In this document: positions 44,007 through 56,225 of the stretch, in pieces
Numbering within the stretch: position 1 is the first letter of the stretch
Layout: every line of letters starts with the position of its first letter
Notes under the pieces: model-generated
Told to the model about the DNA's origin: nothing
Database searches by the model: none
What the model saw: only the letters and a program-made list of their open reading frames with translations
Assembly: GCA_038373885.1 (NCBI GenBank)
Contig: JAWZYV010019980.1
Coordinates: forward strand, 868,001-932,000
Source of the DNA: Cheiracanthium punctorium
Taxonomy: Eukaryota > Arthropoda > Arachnida > Araneae > Cheiracanthiidae
Reading direction: 5' to 3'
Length of the DNA: 64,000 bases
Made by a program: the position numbers and the translations under genes

Positions 44007-45567
44007 AATTTTCAATTTTTTTTTTTTCAGATCTAGTATTTTAAAAAATCAAAATTTTAGCTATCCGTTTCCAAAAACTAAAGTAAAATAGCTTATACAT
44101 TTTAATAACAGTTCTGTAAAAGTATCAATCACAAAAATAAGAATAAATCTAATATCTGTTTAGTATACCTAATTTATTATTTTTTTTATCGAAACATTTT
44201 TTGATTTGAAATCTTTGTCTTTCCCATTACTTTATTTGAAAAGTCAAATTTATCTATTAAAACTATTAACCCTTAATTTTTTATGGTAGTCTTTTTACAT
44301 GCTGTACAAACAATGCTCTCTATTTTACATACTGCATACAAAATGCTCATCTCGTTTACTTGGGAAGGTAAGAAAGTAAAATAGCAAAATTTAGGGGACA
44401 CCTATTTAAATTTCGGCCTCAACCACGTCCTGTCATAATCGGGGTCTGCAGTCAGTCACCCATGCGAAATTTACTTCTAGTCGCTAAAACACCGCGGGTG
44501 ACTATTTTAAATATAAGTCTGGAGACATTCTTCGCAGTTTGCAATACTCGAATTTCCTGAAATTTAACACATTTTATTTAGTGCATATCTGTGTCATGAC
44601 TTGACAAAATTTTTCTTAACAGAGAACTTATAACATAAAGTGTGGTGGATATCGATCACCCTAAACACGGATAAAATATTTATCATATAAAATTATTTAT
44701 AGATTTTTTAAAAAGTTCATAGCTTGTTCATCATTAATTCTGTTGATTCTTGTTTATTTAGTAAATTACGAAAAGCTTTTAAGATCTATTATGAGATTCG
44801 AAAGAACAGATTGATGATTAACTCTCTTAAGTCAATATTTAGTGTGAATGTAATCACTGAATTTTAATGTGTGTTGCAAAGCAAACTAGCAATAGAATAT
44901 CGATCAATATTGTTTTTGAGAATTGTAATAAAGCTTGTTGTAATAAGCATATATCGAATTTTTACATAAATTATATTTTGTCTTTAACCCTTTCAGGGAG
45001 GACACATAAATTATCTATACTATCGTACATCATGGATGTCCTAATTTGTGCATAATCATATTTTCCTCGAAAATTTAATAATCAGGATTTTTCATTTTAT
45101 CTTTTAAGTGCAAATTTAATCTCTGTTATCAAAAGAAAAATCAACAAACTCAAAGAAAAATTATTTAATCGGGTGTGAAATGGTTAAAATAACTAAATAT
45201 ATCTCTTATACTTCTTTAATAATAGTACAAAAGTTTATATTGATTTTAAGTACAGTTCTCAAATATTATTAATAATAATCACAACTAAGTCCTGTAGTCA
45301 ATTTTACCCCCTGTGAAGGGATGGATGAACGACAACTTCCACTCAAAAGAATTGGACGTGAACGTGTTTATAGAAAGCTAGGAGCTCTGATAACCTTGGA
45401 AAAAATGAAAATAAACAAAAACTGAAGCTTGAAAAAGAGCCATTTAAAATGGAAATAATTAACTTTCTATAAAACACACAGAATAACAAAAGCTGCCGTA
45501 CGTTTCAAGAGGTAAAAATGTTCTCTCCGCATCTGCAACAAAACATTCGCCAACCTACTCGTTATTC

Positions 45568-45602
<35 letters not shown>

Positions 45603-45689
45603 ATTAGTGTGTGTTCTTTAGTAGTTAAATGCGTACTGTTTTTATTAATTTTCAGTCTGTTTTGTAGAAACACTTTTATTTGTATTTCT
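44007..45689. other. unassigned AT-rich sequence
   Basis: No supported gene. A GTCACCC ... GGGTGAC inverted pair near 44455-44500 is small. A (TA)n(TG)n patch lies at 45570-45602. The frame 44867-45055 has no domain. Confidence 0.45.
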
Positions 45690-46203
45690 CTATAATGAGA
45701 GCCCGACTAAGACATTCGGAGGCTCCAGGCCAAGCGCTTTTGCGGGGCCCCTATGCGGTCATAACACTTATAATCATAAGATGCCAGTATTTCTTCGCAA
45801 TTTCATACATTGGGGGGGGGGGGGGGGCTTTAGCTTACAACTCTCTCCTGCACAAAAAATTTTAACTTAAAGCTGACAAATTTTTAGCTTTTTATGTAGA
45901 AGTTATGCTTCAGAATCAAATGACGTCACGACAATGAATGCTCCATGATGGAATTCTCTGGATCTTAACACATGACGTTTGTTTTAGTCCTGAATATAGT
46001 GTAAACAAACGCTTTAGCTTAGCGGTCTTTGTTGTCAAAGTGCATCTCTTTATCTACTTTCATTGCTGTTAAAAATCTAGCATAACTCATTTCTTTTAGG
46101 AATAGAATGTAAACTATTTTTATAATTTTGGGGCTCCCTAAAACTTCGGGGCCCTAGGGCGTGGCCTAGTTGGCCTGTGCGGTAATCGGGGCCTGTCTAT
46201 AAT
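45690..46203. mobile_element. hAT-type element, GAGAGCCCGA / CAGGCCCCGA ends, perfect TSD (498 bp)
   Basis: Body 45698-46195. TCTATAAT is exactly duplicated (45690-45697, 46196-46203). Left GAGAGCCCGACTAAGAC and the inverse of right CAGGCCCCGATTACCGC fit a decayed TIR; the first base has changed from C. The end is shared with the 9834-10464 element. Noncoding, with a G run near 45812. Confidence 0.88.
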
Positions 46204-46584
46204 ATTGTGTTCCACCAGAAGAGCGATCGTGGTCTCAGGATTTTTGAAAAACAAAATAGCGATGTTAAACACTCGAAAAAATTAATAAAGCACTGTGGAC
46301 TAATGCTAACAGTAAAGCTTTATGTCTCAAGCAACTATCAGAAAAAATTCATAAGCTGAAAAACCGCCCTCTAAAATGGGCCGAAAAGTTTCCTGTTTGG
46401 GAAAATATTGCAGAATTGCGCACGTTTAGCACTTTTTCCTGGGTATTTCGTAACTCCTATAGGTTCATTATTTGTAACAATTTACAGTAGAATTTGTAAA
46501 GAGACATTCTAAATTTTTTTGAGTCGCAATCAAATTCTTTAAAAAGATGTTCAAAACTTGCATGATTCCCAAGAACAGCCTTAA
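46200..46584 (+). mobile_element. TTAA-GGTGTTC element (Kolobok-like)
   Basis: Left terminus decayed (ATATTGTGTTCCACCAG), body collinear with GAGCGATCGTGGTC, GTAACTCCTATAGGTTCAT and AAAGAGACATTCTAAAT, right TTAA at 46581-46584. A hAT element inserted against its left edge. Confidence 0.78.
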
Positions 46585-46879
46585 GTTAAATAATTAAATC
46601 GATATTTTGACAAGAATAATGTGTCCTCATACAAATATACATTATAGTGCTGATATAAATACATAAATAACTAGCTACGCATCAGTCAACTTGATAACGT
46701 AATGTTGATTAGCAAAAGAAACAATATGGTGGTTCGTATATGAGCCTGTTCGTCTGAGATTTGCTTTTTTAAAATTTAATTCTCACTTTTTTCCTATTTA
46801 TTTTTCTATTCACCGATGCATCGAGCTTCGGTACTTGGTGGCTTGTTCAAATCAAGCCCGATGTTAAGAGGTCCTAAAT
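46585..46879. other. unassigned AT-rich sequence
   Basis: No feature seen. Confidence 0.45.
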
Positions 46880-47174
46880 TTTAGGGTGATTTGCTGCATC
46901 AATAATCCGGTTATAGATTTTCTGCAAGGGCGCGATTACACGGTCCAGGCTAATTACGTTGGCTTTAAAACCAGGTGGAGAGGCGAAAGGCAATTTTTGC
47001 CATAAAACACAAATCTTATTTAAGGAAACATTTTGTACGGGCGAAAGAGATGTTCTTTTTACAAGGACTTCGATCGCTGGTAATCAAGTGGACTTAGATT
47101 TTAATGGTGATTTTCTAGTAAACATTCGAGAAGCGAGAAGGTGTATTAAGAGGCTTATGAGCCATTTTGCGTAG
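46880..47174 (+). other. GC-balanced block with open frame; likely conserved noncoding DNA
   Basis: Includes GGGCGCGATTACACGGTCCA, GGCTAATTACGTTGGC and TTTGCCATAAAAC, the last two resembling homeodomain and posterior-Hox sites. A 71-codon frame (46959-47174, TTG start) ends at TAG and has a plausible composition but no known domain. Not similar to other repeats. It could be a regulatory element or, less likely, a coding exon. Confidence 0.4.
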
Positions 47175-48376
47175 TTATATGATAATGACTATGAAATTGA
47201 AATTTTTTTTTCTTGTTAAATGATAGATGCCAAATACTTTAAGGTGATCGAAATTATAATCAAAAATTATTGTGAAATAAATTTTTTAAGTAAAATTTGG
47301 GGATTTTCTTAATACATTTTAAACAAACTTAGGTAATCCTCAAAAAATCTCCTAGTATATTATGCTACATTGCTTGAATCTAAAACACACCTAATATTAT
47401 ATTTAGTTAGCATTTTTACTTATTTTAGCTTATCTTATTAATCAAGAAACCTTAATGCTTAACTCCATGCAATTAACTTTTTTTTAAAGCGTGTACACAC
47501 ACACACACAAAAAAAAGTCACAAGCCTTTGAATTTTGTGAATAATTCCAGGCACTATGTCTATTTTTATTTTTTTAAGGAAGTAAAAAGAAATTCAATGC
47601 ATTGCTCCTCTTGAAAAAAAAAATCCCCCACATATAGGAGTCTCAGCACTTTTCAACACTTCTAAAAACAAAAGAATAATATTAAACACTAAGAATAGTA
47701 CTACTTTTTGCAAAAATTGTGCAGTGCATTTTTATAATCAGGGAACCTACACGTCACATCAACTTTTAGAAAAATTTCTTTTACTAAGACCGTAACAGGA
47801 CCAAACACACATCGCTGCTTCGTCAAAATAAACACTCTATTTTTAGGATTCACTGAAATTTCTAAAACTCACTGTCATCTTTATATTCCAATACGGACGA
47901 ATATTTCACGGACCCCCACAGTGCTGCTCTTTATGCCTCAATCAGTGAGTGCTTTAGGGATTGAAAAATTCGACGATGTAGTTTTGATTTGGGCTGCCCC
48001 TGACAACAAAGAACATCGCATATTTCCCACCACAACTGCCTCATACACTTCAACTCTTCTTTTATATCCCAGAACCGCAACCCTTCGTGGGAACAAAATG
48101 GACACTGTCCGGTAGACACTAATTCCCTTTAACACGCACGTGTGGTGAGTCTGTATGTAGAGTTTGCTCTGACCCAATGCAAAACATGGTTTTTCAAATT
48201 ACATACCCCAGCAGGAAGCGCACATGTAACCCTGTAATTTGAAATGCTGCATGAAAAAGGACAGAGTGACCCCTTCCATGGCTAGTTGTTGACCTAGCAA
48301 ATATATATATTCACTGATAAGGTTGAAGGTCAGGAGACCAGCTAGTGATATGAAGCTACTGAGTTACTCATATTTT
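47175..48376. other. unassigned; balanced stretch 47920-48240
   Basis: Frames on both strands cover 47921-48177, with no recognised domain. The segment is richer in GC than its flanks. Origin unknown. A CA microsatellite patch lies at 47494-47508. Confidence 0.4.
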
Positions 48377-48916
48377 GTTGAAGTACAGTAAAATATTGTT
48401 GCAATGTAATGCACTCAACTTCAGTTTTATGAATACAGTAAAATCTTCTTGCTAAAACAATTTCACTTTTAGGTATGTTTCAGATTGTAGAACCTCCCAA
48501 GTTGGACACCTCCGTTGGACACTTTTCTGGGTAACGGGTTGTATCTATAATATAGAGATACGCCTCCATGAGTTGGACATCTCTAAAAGTTGGGCACTTT
48601 TTGAAGAACCGCAGGTGCCCATTTCACGGAGGTTTCGCCGTATTTTTATTGAAAGAACATTCTGTGGAAAGAATTCACATAATAATAAATTTCACTTAGG
48701 AATTTTTCAGAATGACGAATTTCATCTTTCGGTCTTTCAAGTCATTATATCGAGATTTTACTATATTTCAGATTGACAAATAAATATTTCTATTAAAAGA
48801 GATTCATGTAAAAACAAATTCTTCGCTGTCAAATTTCACTTTAACAAATTTCCCCAAATAACGAATTTCATCGTCGGTCCCTTGAAATTTGTTAAATAGA
48901 GATTTTATTGCAGTAA
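48377..48916. mobile_element. composite pogo/Tigger-like remnants
   Basis: ACAGTAAAATATTGTTGC and ACAGTAAAATCTTCTTGC starts, with AGAGATTTTATTGCAGTA and CGAGATTTTACTATA ends, mark one or two such elements. A second type, AACCTCCCAAGTTGGACACC ... GGAGGTTTCGCCGTA (about 48484-48640), sits inside. Exact borders are uncertain. Confidence 0.5.
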
Positions 48917-50712
48917 GTTTAAAACGATTTAAAATGCCAGGTTCTATTGCAGTTCCGTAAAAAATTCGGCGTCTCATTAAAAGCTTTCAGAAATCAAATG
49001 ACTATAGAAAATCCTGTCATTTTTAAGTTTTCTCAATTTGTTGCACAGGTCGAACTTTTCACGGATGAAGATGGTTGAACCTTATATACTACCCAAAATA
49101 TTCGTACTGTGCTATTTTTTCATTGTGTATGTTATTTACAAAGTTCTCTTTTAATTTTAAACATTTAATGCCATTTTATTTTAAAGAACAAAGATAATTG
49201 GTAATATTTATTCTTAATGTTGTTCAACGTTGTCTTAGTTTTTTTTTCCTCCGAGGGAAAGTAAGTATCCAGTTTTTTCTAAAAATAATATTAAAGATAA
49301 AAATTATTCATAGATCTATAAAAAAAAACAATGTGATGGTTTTTTTTTTTCTTTTATAAAATGTAAAGTTGACTCAATATCCCGATACATTTACACTGAA
49401 TATGACTCATTTTTGTTTGAATGCTGTGATTTAAATTGTTTATGAAAGTTATAATTTATAATTTAATTTGTTATTTGTTATAATTTAAACAGTCATAGAT
49501 AAACAAAAAATTAGGTTGTAAAGCACGTAAAAATACATAATCATAAAATTGTATTAGCGAACCATAAACCGTAAGTTATGAGACATTATTAAAAAATATT
49601 AAATCAACAATCTTTCGTTAACTATGTCGCGCTTCAGCAAATTTTGCAGTAAGACTGTATATTTATTTATTTTTCTACTTGAAAATTTCATTATTCATTA
49701 TTTGCAAGAATATACAGTACAACTAATGAAACACACTAGTTTTTTCCTTTTCGGTCTCCTAATTTGTTATTTTTATGGCCAAAGCCATGTCGCATAACGT
49801 TGTACCCTCAATGAGCAGCCTTAAGTGTTCAAGCTACTTTGTTTACTTCCAATCAAAGAGATATTAAACTCCATGGAGCATAGTTCCTGTCTCTGATAAT
49901 GAGGTGCTCAATATTAGTAATTTTAATTCTGCTGCTTATTTTTTTTTTAAGAAATTGGAACTGGCGTCGTTTAGACACTGGACACTGTTATTTCCCTTCT
50001 TCTTCCACATGAGTAGCAATTTGTGTTTATTTTAGACTGCAGTCATGGATTTCTGAACAAATCCGAAAAAGAAAAAGGGCCGTTGCAATTATTTTCATAC
50101 TAGGTAAAATTTTTGCTCTGTAATGTTGTTTACGTATGTATAAATGTGCGTTGATTTGTAGTCATAAGGAGGTGTACCATTTTATTTACTTTTTTAAAGG
50201 GAGGTAGTTTATTTCGGGAAAAAAAATTAACTTTACAAATATAAACACACACACACACTGAAAAAAATATCGTCTATCTAAACCAAAAATGTGTTTATTA
50301 TTTTGCTTCAAAATGTCTTAAGTTTTAATGTAATATTATGAAGCAGATTACACTTTGTATACTTGTTTCTAAAAGTTTTATTTGTTTTAAAATGTTCTTC
50401 TTTAAAAGAATGATTGTGCCATTAAAACCATACTCAAAATTAAACCAAAGGAATGTTTGTGTATATATTTATTTATTTATTTATACATATTTCATTCAGA
50501 TAATAGTTCAATAAATATTTTTTTAAATATTTTTTGAAACATACAACAAAAAACTATAGGAATAAAATAATTACAGTTTAACTTACCGTTAATTTTATTG
50601 CAAGCGCGCAGACTCTGAACACCCTATACTAAAATTTTATTGCGTTCCATACTTAAATTTTGCACATCTCTAAAATTCACAAGTACCATTTTTGATAGTT
50701 TCATCCAATAAT
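48917..50712. other. mostly unassigned; relative of the 41-kb hAT interior at 49060-49280
   Basis: GAAGATGGTTGAACCTTATA and TACTACCCAAAATATTCGTA align loosely with 41750-41960. The rest is AT-rich, including TTTATTTATT near 50466 and a CA repeat near 50245. No gene supported. Confidence 0.4.
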
Positions 50713-51118
50713 GGCCCCACCATGACCGAGTAGACAAGACACGGCTAGTACGCATTAGCGTAGCCAGAAAAAAAATTAGGAGGGGGGGGTTAGGCACTGA
50801 TGTAACGGATAATCTACATTATGGATCGCACTCTTCATGTCAATAATAGAACTCTGCTAAATTTTAGGGGGGGGGGTCTGACACCCCCCCCCTCGCTACG
50901 CCACTGCTAGTACGACATAGTAAACGTCTGAAGTGTGAAGATCCCGGGTTCGGGCCCTGCCGTGCCGCTGTCGGTCTAATGAATTTTCGGTCGGTTTTCC
51001 CCAGATGTAACGTGAATACACGTTAGAGCCCCCTTGATAAGTTCTCCTCACAAGGCAACCCCCCCCCTTCCGTAGACAGATATCCTTCGTGTAGACTTGC
51101 CATAACACAAACAAACAT
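50713..51118 (+). repeat. SINE family A copy interrupted by a hAT MITE
   Basis: Head GGCCCCACCATGACCGAGTA, then the interruption at 50753-50914. The SINE resumes with ACATAGTAAACGTCTG, B box GGGTTCGGGCCC and GGTTTTCCCCAGATGTAACG. It ends CTTGCCATAACACAAAC. Confidence 0.82.
50745..50914. mobile_element. hAT MITE within the SINE (154 bp)
   Basis: Body 50753-50906, CATTAGCGTAGCCAG ... GCTACGCCACTG, with exact CTAGTACG duplication on each side. The interior (GATGTAACGGATAATCTACA) differs from the main GCGTAGCC family, so it is a separate subfamily with related ends. Confidence 0.9.
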
Positions 51119-51835
51119 CATTCAGTAATCAGTTAAATGCAAGCCACTGAAAATGGATTGTAATCGAAATATAGTTTTTAATCCATCAAGAGACTCGAAC
51201 ACTAAACAGTGCAAGAGATGATTCATGATCAAAAAATTACCAATTATTTTTATCACATTCCTTTTCGTGAATATTTCTTTAAACTGCGGAGGTAAGATAA
51301 AGGGTGAATAAATAATCTGGGATTCTCTCCCCCTTTGCTAGCACAAAAATATCCCTTACATGGATTATCTCCCTGTTTCTCCTCTTTCAAAATATATCAA
51401 GGGCATGAGAAATTACAAACTATATGGATAAAGAAGCTGTTATCTATATTTCTTTAGAAATAATGAGTAAATGCCTTTTGATAAAGTCTAACTTATCGTT
51501 GAAAGTTATTCGTTTTTCTTGTGTATATGGTTATGCCTAGGACAAAATGAAACACGTGATCAACGACGGTTATTTACCAGTTTGCCTTTCAAAGAGACGT
51601 TCTGATTAAGGTGTGTAAACAGAAGCAAAACAAACAAAAAAGTTGAGGAAATGTTTGAGACACCGAGATAGCTAAAATATTTTTCAAACCTCAGATTAAC
51701 AGATAGCGTGTCAATTAATATTTTTAGTTAGGGCCTTTAGTTAGTAGCATATTTTTAGTGGGCAACTTACGTAAACTGTTTTGTCTAGTTAGAGCCCCTT
51801 GGACTCCTCTTCATTATCTACATGAGGAATGTTCT
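51119..51835. other. unassigned AT-rich sequence
   Basis: No supported feature. Confidence 0.45.
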
Positions 51836-51975
51836 GTGCGAGGGATCTAGGGGCGGGGATCTTTCTAAGAGTTCCTAACAGAGTATTTACGTGAAGTTTC
51901 AGAGAAAACTCCGAACGGCTAGGTCGACGGACGCGACCTAATCAGGCACCTTCCGTCTTCCAGTTGTTCAAGCCC
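51836..51975 (-). repeat. tRNA-derived SINE family B, minus strand
   Basis: Reverse complement carries GAAGACGGAAGGTGCCTG, GTCGCGTCCGTCGACC and TCTCTGAAACTTCACG, matching the 20.7-kb and 56.0-kb copies. Confidence 0.75.
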
Positions 51976-52015
51976 TGTGTAAAGGGAAGACAGGAAAGAT
52001 ACCTTGGGCTGTAAC

Positions 52016-52478
52016 TAGAGGTCTGCACCACACGGAAATTCGCGGCGGCGGCGTAACGACCTCAGAAACCCGGCGGCGGCGCGCCGCGGCGTGGGAAAAA
52101 TTTTTTCCCTTCAAAACCTTCTCATGAACCATTCCAAACCAATAATGTTCTTTTGAGGTATAATGCAACGTTTAAACAGTTTTTAAAACAATCAAATCAC
52201 GCCGTTGACTCAAAAAATTTAAATTGTGTCTTTTACAAGTAACTAGAGTTAGGAAGTATCCAGAAAAAAATAAGCAGTTGAAAGCTGTTAAGCAAGTTTA
52301 GGTGCAGCAAACTTGTAAGTTAGGTAAGTTTGTTGTTAGGAAAAATAAGCAAGTTTAGGTTCAGTTTTTTAAAAAGTTTTGAAGGCGATTGTGCGCCGCG
52401 GTGTGAAATCAGCGTTATTTATTAATCAGCGCCGGCCTAGACCTCGGCGGCGGCATGGCGCAGCGGCTCAGATCTCTA
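52016..52478. mobile_element. TA-flanked MITE with GGCGGC-rich ends (459 bp)
   Basis: TA at 52016-52017 and 52477-52478 flank GAGGTCTGCACC and the inverse GAGATCTGAGCC. Both ends are built of GGCGGC/GCGCCGCGG units, and the middle is AT-rich. The design parallels the GAGCCC-end and CGAGACGAG families. Frames here come from the GC-rich ends. Confidence 0.7.
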
Positions 52479-53615
52479 GCTGTAACTTATCAAAGGACGA
52501 AATTTACTCTATATACAGTTCCGGAACTAGAATTTGCGAAACACGGGGAAAATTTTCATTTAGACTTTTTTGATATCACCCGGTATATGGTAAAAGAACG
52601 TTTTGGCCCTCTATCCCCTATAGGTAACAAATTTTGAAAAATGCTCTCCAATCTAGTACTTAGCACACATACTAGCCCGATTTCGTGTTATTAACTTGAA
52701 GAGCTTGGCTAGGCGAAATACTAACATATGAAAAAACGACTATAAATTTCCGGTCCCCTTAATATTTTTTTATTTACTTTTTTTTGTAGCAAACCAGATA
52801 TTAAGTAAACAAAGAAGTGGGGTTATATATTTAATAACAGAAAGTAGGCCATGACCCTGATTCTAGTACAAATCGTTTTATGATCTCTTCGAGAAGCTCA
52901 AAATTCTGAATCTTTTTTTCATATTCCCCAGTTGATGCTTTTTGAATTCGTATCTATCTAAAAAAGTGGAGGTAAAAGGGGGAAGAGCCCATCGCTCAAT
53001 CCTTCCTTCCCCTGATATAAAATCCATCTTTACCCCCCCCCCCCAAGTCTCACACCCCAAAACCATAAACCATAGTCTATTGAGGAGCGGGATAAAACAA
53101 ATAAATAATAACAATAAAATAAAAAAAAAGAAGGCGAGATAAAAATCTGGGAAACTGGAAGAATAATCGTCCGGGCCATATTTCACGGAATGCCGGGTTT
53201 CTCTCTCCATCTTTTTTTTTTTTTTTTTTTTTTTGAGTTACAAAACGCTCCCAGTCCCCCGAGGATCCGACAGAGCCATCTATATCTCAAAAGCGGATGG
53301 TTTGTCTGGTCAGTGCGAAAAAATATCCCGAGTATGAAATGGAAAAGTATATCTATGCATGTCAGGAGAGAGAGAGAGAAAAAAAAAAGTGCCGGTGCTC
53401 TTGTTTCCTGGAATAGAGGGAGAGAAAGAAACGGGAGATTCATGGAGAGTTATAGAATTTCAGGAAAAAGTTTTTACCCCTCATAAAAAACAATGTGAAG
53501 TGTTCTGATATATTTTCCTTTTTCGCCATTTGAAAATGGTTATTGTCTTCGAGAAGAGCGCAGAGGGTAGAACGATGTCAAAGGCTTTTCCAGTTTTCAA
53601 GCTGGACTTTTTTTT
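52479..53615. other. unassigned; T run at 53212-53234
   Basis: Mixed DNA with low-complexity purine and pyrimidine tracts. Overlapping frames at 52878-53486 on both strands include an AAA/TTT run and lack known domains. Confidence 0.4.
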
Positions 53616-53790
53616 TTAACCCTTTGAGGCGCAACCCTTTCCCAATGCTGAAAAAAGGGCAGCCGTTGCCATCGCTCGACTTAACTACCAGCAAGATGGC
53701 GGACGATCGAAACGTTCATCGCGTGCCACAGATCTAGAGACCCTTTTTTGACGCAGCTGGCTGTGCCCGCGCACAGCCAGCTGTCGTCAA
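53616..53790 (+). mobile_element. TTAA piggyBac-type MITE, left half only
   Basis: TTAA-CCCTTTGAGGCGCAACCC, then the full left foldback arm through GATGGCGGACGATCGAAACG to the CAGCTGGCTGTGCC centre. Homology stops at GTCGTCAAAA near 53790. No right terminus. Confidence 0.88.
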
Positions 53791-54255
53791 AATATACATA
53801 AATACATGTAGCGAAATACATGTAATGTTACACAGACAAACAAATTAAAAATAAGTTTTTGAAACTTTCATTCAGTTCTAATTGTGCATTTTCTGATCTT
53901 TTTCCCAGTCTATTTCTATTCTATTTCATCCAGAAAAAAGGATGTTAGAAATATCAATTTTAATTTTGTTTAATCACACTCATGAATAATGATATACTTT
54001 CCAACTTAATGGAATAAGGAAAGAAAATAGGGAAGAGGCATGGATTATGATACGCTTTTAAACATCATCGCATCGGGTCGCCGACTTCGAACTCAAAAAC
54101 TAAGTAGAGCATAAAAGGGGGCGTCTTTTTCACGTTGGCAGGGGGCGCCACTTACCCTAGGTCAGCCCATGTTTGTAACCATCTTAATTTTTCAGAATTC
54201 CATTCAGAATATGAGGGATTTCAGTGCCAAGAAAGCCGATGAGAAACACAAGATT
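53791..54255. other. unassigned sequence
   Basis: No feature seen except short AT-rich runs. Confidence 0.4.
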
Positions 54256-54300
54256 TATTAAGATGGTGAACCCACTGGTTGCCGGAGGCGGCTAGTAGAT
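54246..54300 (+). repeat. dispersed repeat carrying an empty TTAA target
   Basis: ACAAGATTTATTAAGATGG, then GAACC and GCCGGAGGCGGCTAGTAG. The paralogue at 59184-59752 has a 513-bp TTAA element inserted at the TTAA of this sequence. Confidence 0.65.
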
Positions 54301-54535
54301 AAATAAAAGTCAATAACTTCATTGACAGAATATCGTAAATTGTGCCGTTTGTGCGAATTAAAGACAAATATAATAGCAAACTCTTAATGCACTTTATAAT
54401 TATTTATATTCAAGTTTATCAAATAATAATTAGTTTATTTCCCCCATGAATCCCTTTTTAAAATCTGTTTACAAGGGGTATGTTCAATAAAGGAGAAATT
54501 TCTCATGAGCCCCTGCTGATCTCTGATGTGCAGCT
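54290..54535. mobile_element. degenerate copy of the GAGCCC-end TA element
   Basis: AATAACTTCATTGACAGAAT, CTCTTAATGCACTTTATAAT and GTTCAATAAAGGAGAAATTT align with the cores at 7932 and 12282. End arrays are eroded to CATGAGCCCCTGCTG. Confidence 0.65.
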
Positions 54536-54974
54536 GAACATCCTAAATAAATCATTAAATTTCTCTGAAGTTTTCATAGTTTTCCTTCGGATTCATTCAA
54601 TACTTTACCCAAGTCTAATTTCACTCTAATTGAAAAAGATATAGTCTATTATTATCAATAATCTGCATTCTGACTAAGATATAACCTGTGCGAAATTCGA
54701 CTGCCTTATTCCGCTGACCTAAGCAGATTTCCTGTAAATACCTTTTCTCCGCTCTACTGCATCGCAGAAGGGAGGAGAAAAGAACACCCGGGATGCGAAG
54801 TGCAATTGAAGAAATTCACGTATACGTGTTCTTCTTGGCAATTTATTTACACATTTGATAATGCGCATTTTAGGGATTTCTCACTGTGCCTTATTTGATG
54901 AAAAATTGCTGCACATTTTATTGCTTTTAACTCTTAAGAAATTGTGGTGTTTAGCAGTGTTATTGTGCAGATTA
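54536..54974. other. unassigned; balanced stretch 54690-54820
   Basis: CGCATCGCAGAAGGGAGG-like sequence gives way to AT-rich DNA. No frame of interest. Confidence 0.35.
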
Positions 54975-55862
54975 AAAATGGATGCAAGACAAAAAATTAG
55001 CCTGTCTTGTCTTAAACAGCTGCAAAACTTTGTCTCATCATGTAGTTATGATTAATACTTTTTGATTTGAACTATTTCGATCGCATATCTCCCTGTGATC
55101 GGAGAGTTTTTTGTACTTTTAATGATTTTTTAAAGTACTTGGTTTTTGTTGTGCTGTGTTATGACAAAACTATGCAAGGACTATCTGCCAGGGATGGGGG
55201 TTGCCTTGGTCGGAAGACATTTGAAAGGGTTCTAACGCGTATCCACGTTAGATCTGGGGAAAATCGACCAAAATTCCAAACCGTTAACCCGACAGCGGTG
55301 CGATGGGATGGGACACATCCCGGAAGCATTACACTTCAGCCGTTTACCATTTCGATTTAAGTACTTTTTAAGATATGAATTTTTGATAACTTTTTTTATT
55401 ATAATCCTCAAAGTGTTCTTATTCATAATAAAGGAACTATTTAAATATACTAAGAATCAATATTTAATGAGAAATTACTGGAAGAACGTTTTAAAGTTTA
55501 AAAAAAATTCCATTTAAATAAACATAAAATATTACAGACTTACCCCCCAAAAAATTAACAAGTATCTGTTGTTCAAATATCTGAAAATATTTTTCATTTG
55601 TAAATAAATATGTTGTAAAATTTCTTTGGCTACCGAATTTTCAAAAAATAACTCCTCATTCTAAATTCTTTCGTATACTGTTTGGTTCTGCTATATTTTT
55701 TCAAAATGTAAAAGACGGAAAACTTATAAAGTCGTTAATTTTGTAACTCGCAAGAGTTAAAAGTTCACTCCGACGGATTTTAGGGCTTCGACCACGAAGC
55801 GTTAAAGTATAATGTTTCGTACCGAATTAAAGCAGCAAACCTCGTCTCACATCCATCTCTTA
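54975..55862. mobile_element. CGAGACGAG-family pieces split by other sequence
   Basis: AATGGATGCAAGACAAAAAA at 54975 and CCTCGTCTCACATCCATCTC at 55838 are opposite termini of the TA MITE, with TGTCTTAAACAGCTGCAAAA inside. About 800 bp, including a SINE, lies between them. It is a split copy if the pairing is right. Confidence 0.45.
55148..55352 (-). repeat. tRNA-derived SINE family A, minus strand
   Basis: Reverse complement shows GCATAGTTTTGTCATAACAC (tail), GGCAGATAGTCC, CTAACGTGGATACGCG and CATCCCATCGCACCGCTGTC. The head side ends near AAATGGTAAACGGCTGAAG. Confidence 0.8.
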
Positions 55863-56009
55863 AGGATGATTAATAGTGCTCAGGAGATTTAATTATTAAT
55901 CAAGCTCTGACTTCAGTCAGAGCTGGCATGCAGACTGAGGTCAGAGCTCGGTCTACATACAGTCCATACCAGTAATGTATGGATTCATTACTGGTGGCAT
56001 TCACCAGTA

Positions 56010-56225
56010 ATGAACTAGTGGCGCTAGCGCTTTGAACTGAAAGACGGAAGGTGCCTGGTTCGAAAACAGGTCGCGTCCGCCGACCTAACAGTAGTTTTCT
56101 GTGGTTTTCTCCAGAACTTCGCGTAAATATGGGTTAGGACCCTTTAGAAAGTCCCCAACGGAGGACAATCCGACCCCCAGCTTAGATTCCTAGTGTATAT
56201 AATTGGTCATAACCCACATTTCATT
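56010..56225 (+). repeat. tRNA-derived SINE family B, copy 2
   Basis: tRNA-like TAGTGGCGCTAGCGC ... GCCTGGTTCGAAAACAGG, then GGTTTTCTCCAGAACTTCGC and GGGTTAGGACCCTTTAGAAA. The body ends with GATTCCTAGTGTATATAATT. Confidence 0.83.

Noticed and set aside
52018..52476. CpG island or gene promoter from GC-rich ends
   Set aside because: The GC-rich tracts are the two inverted ends of a TA-flanked element with an AT-rich middle.
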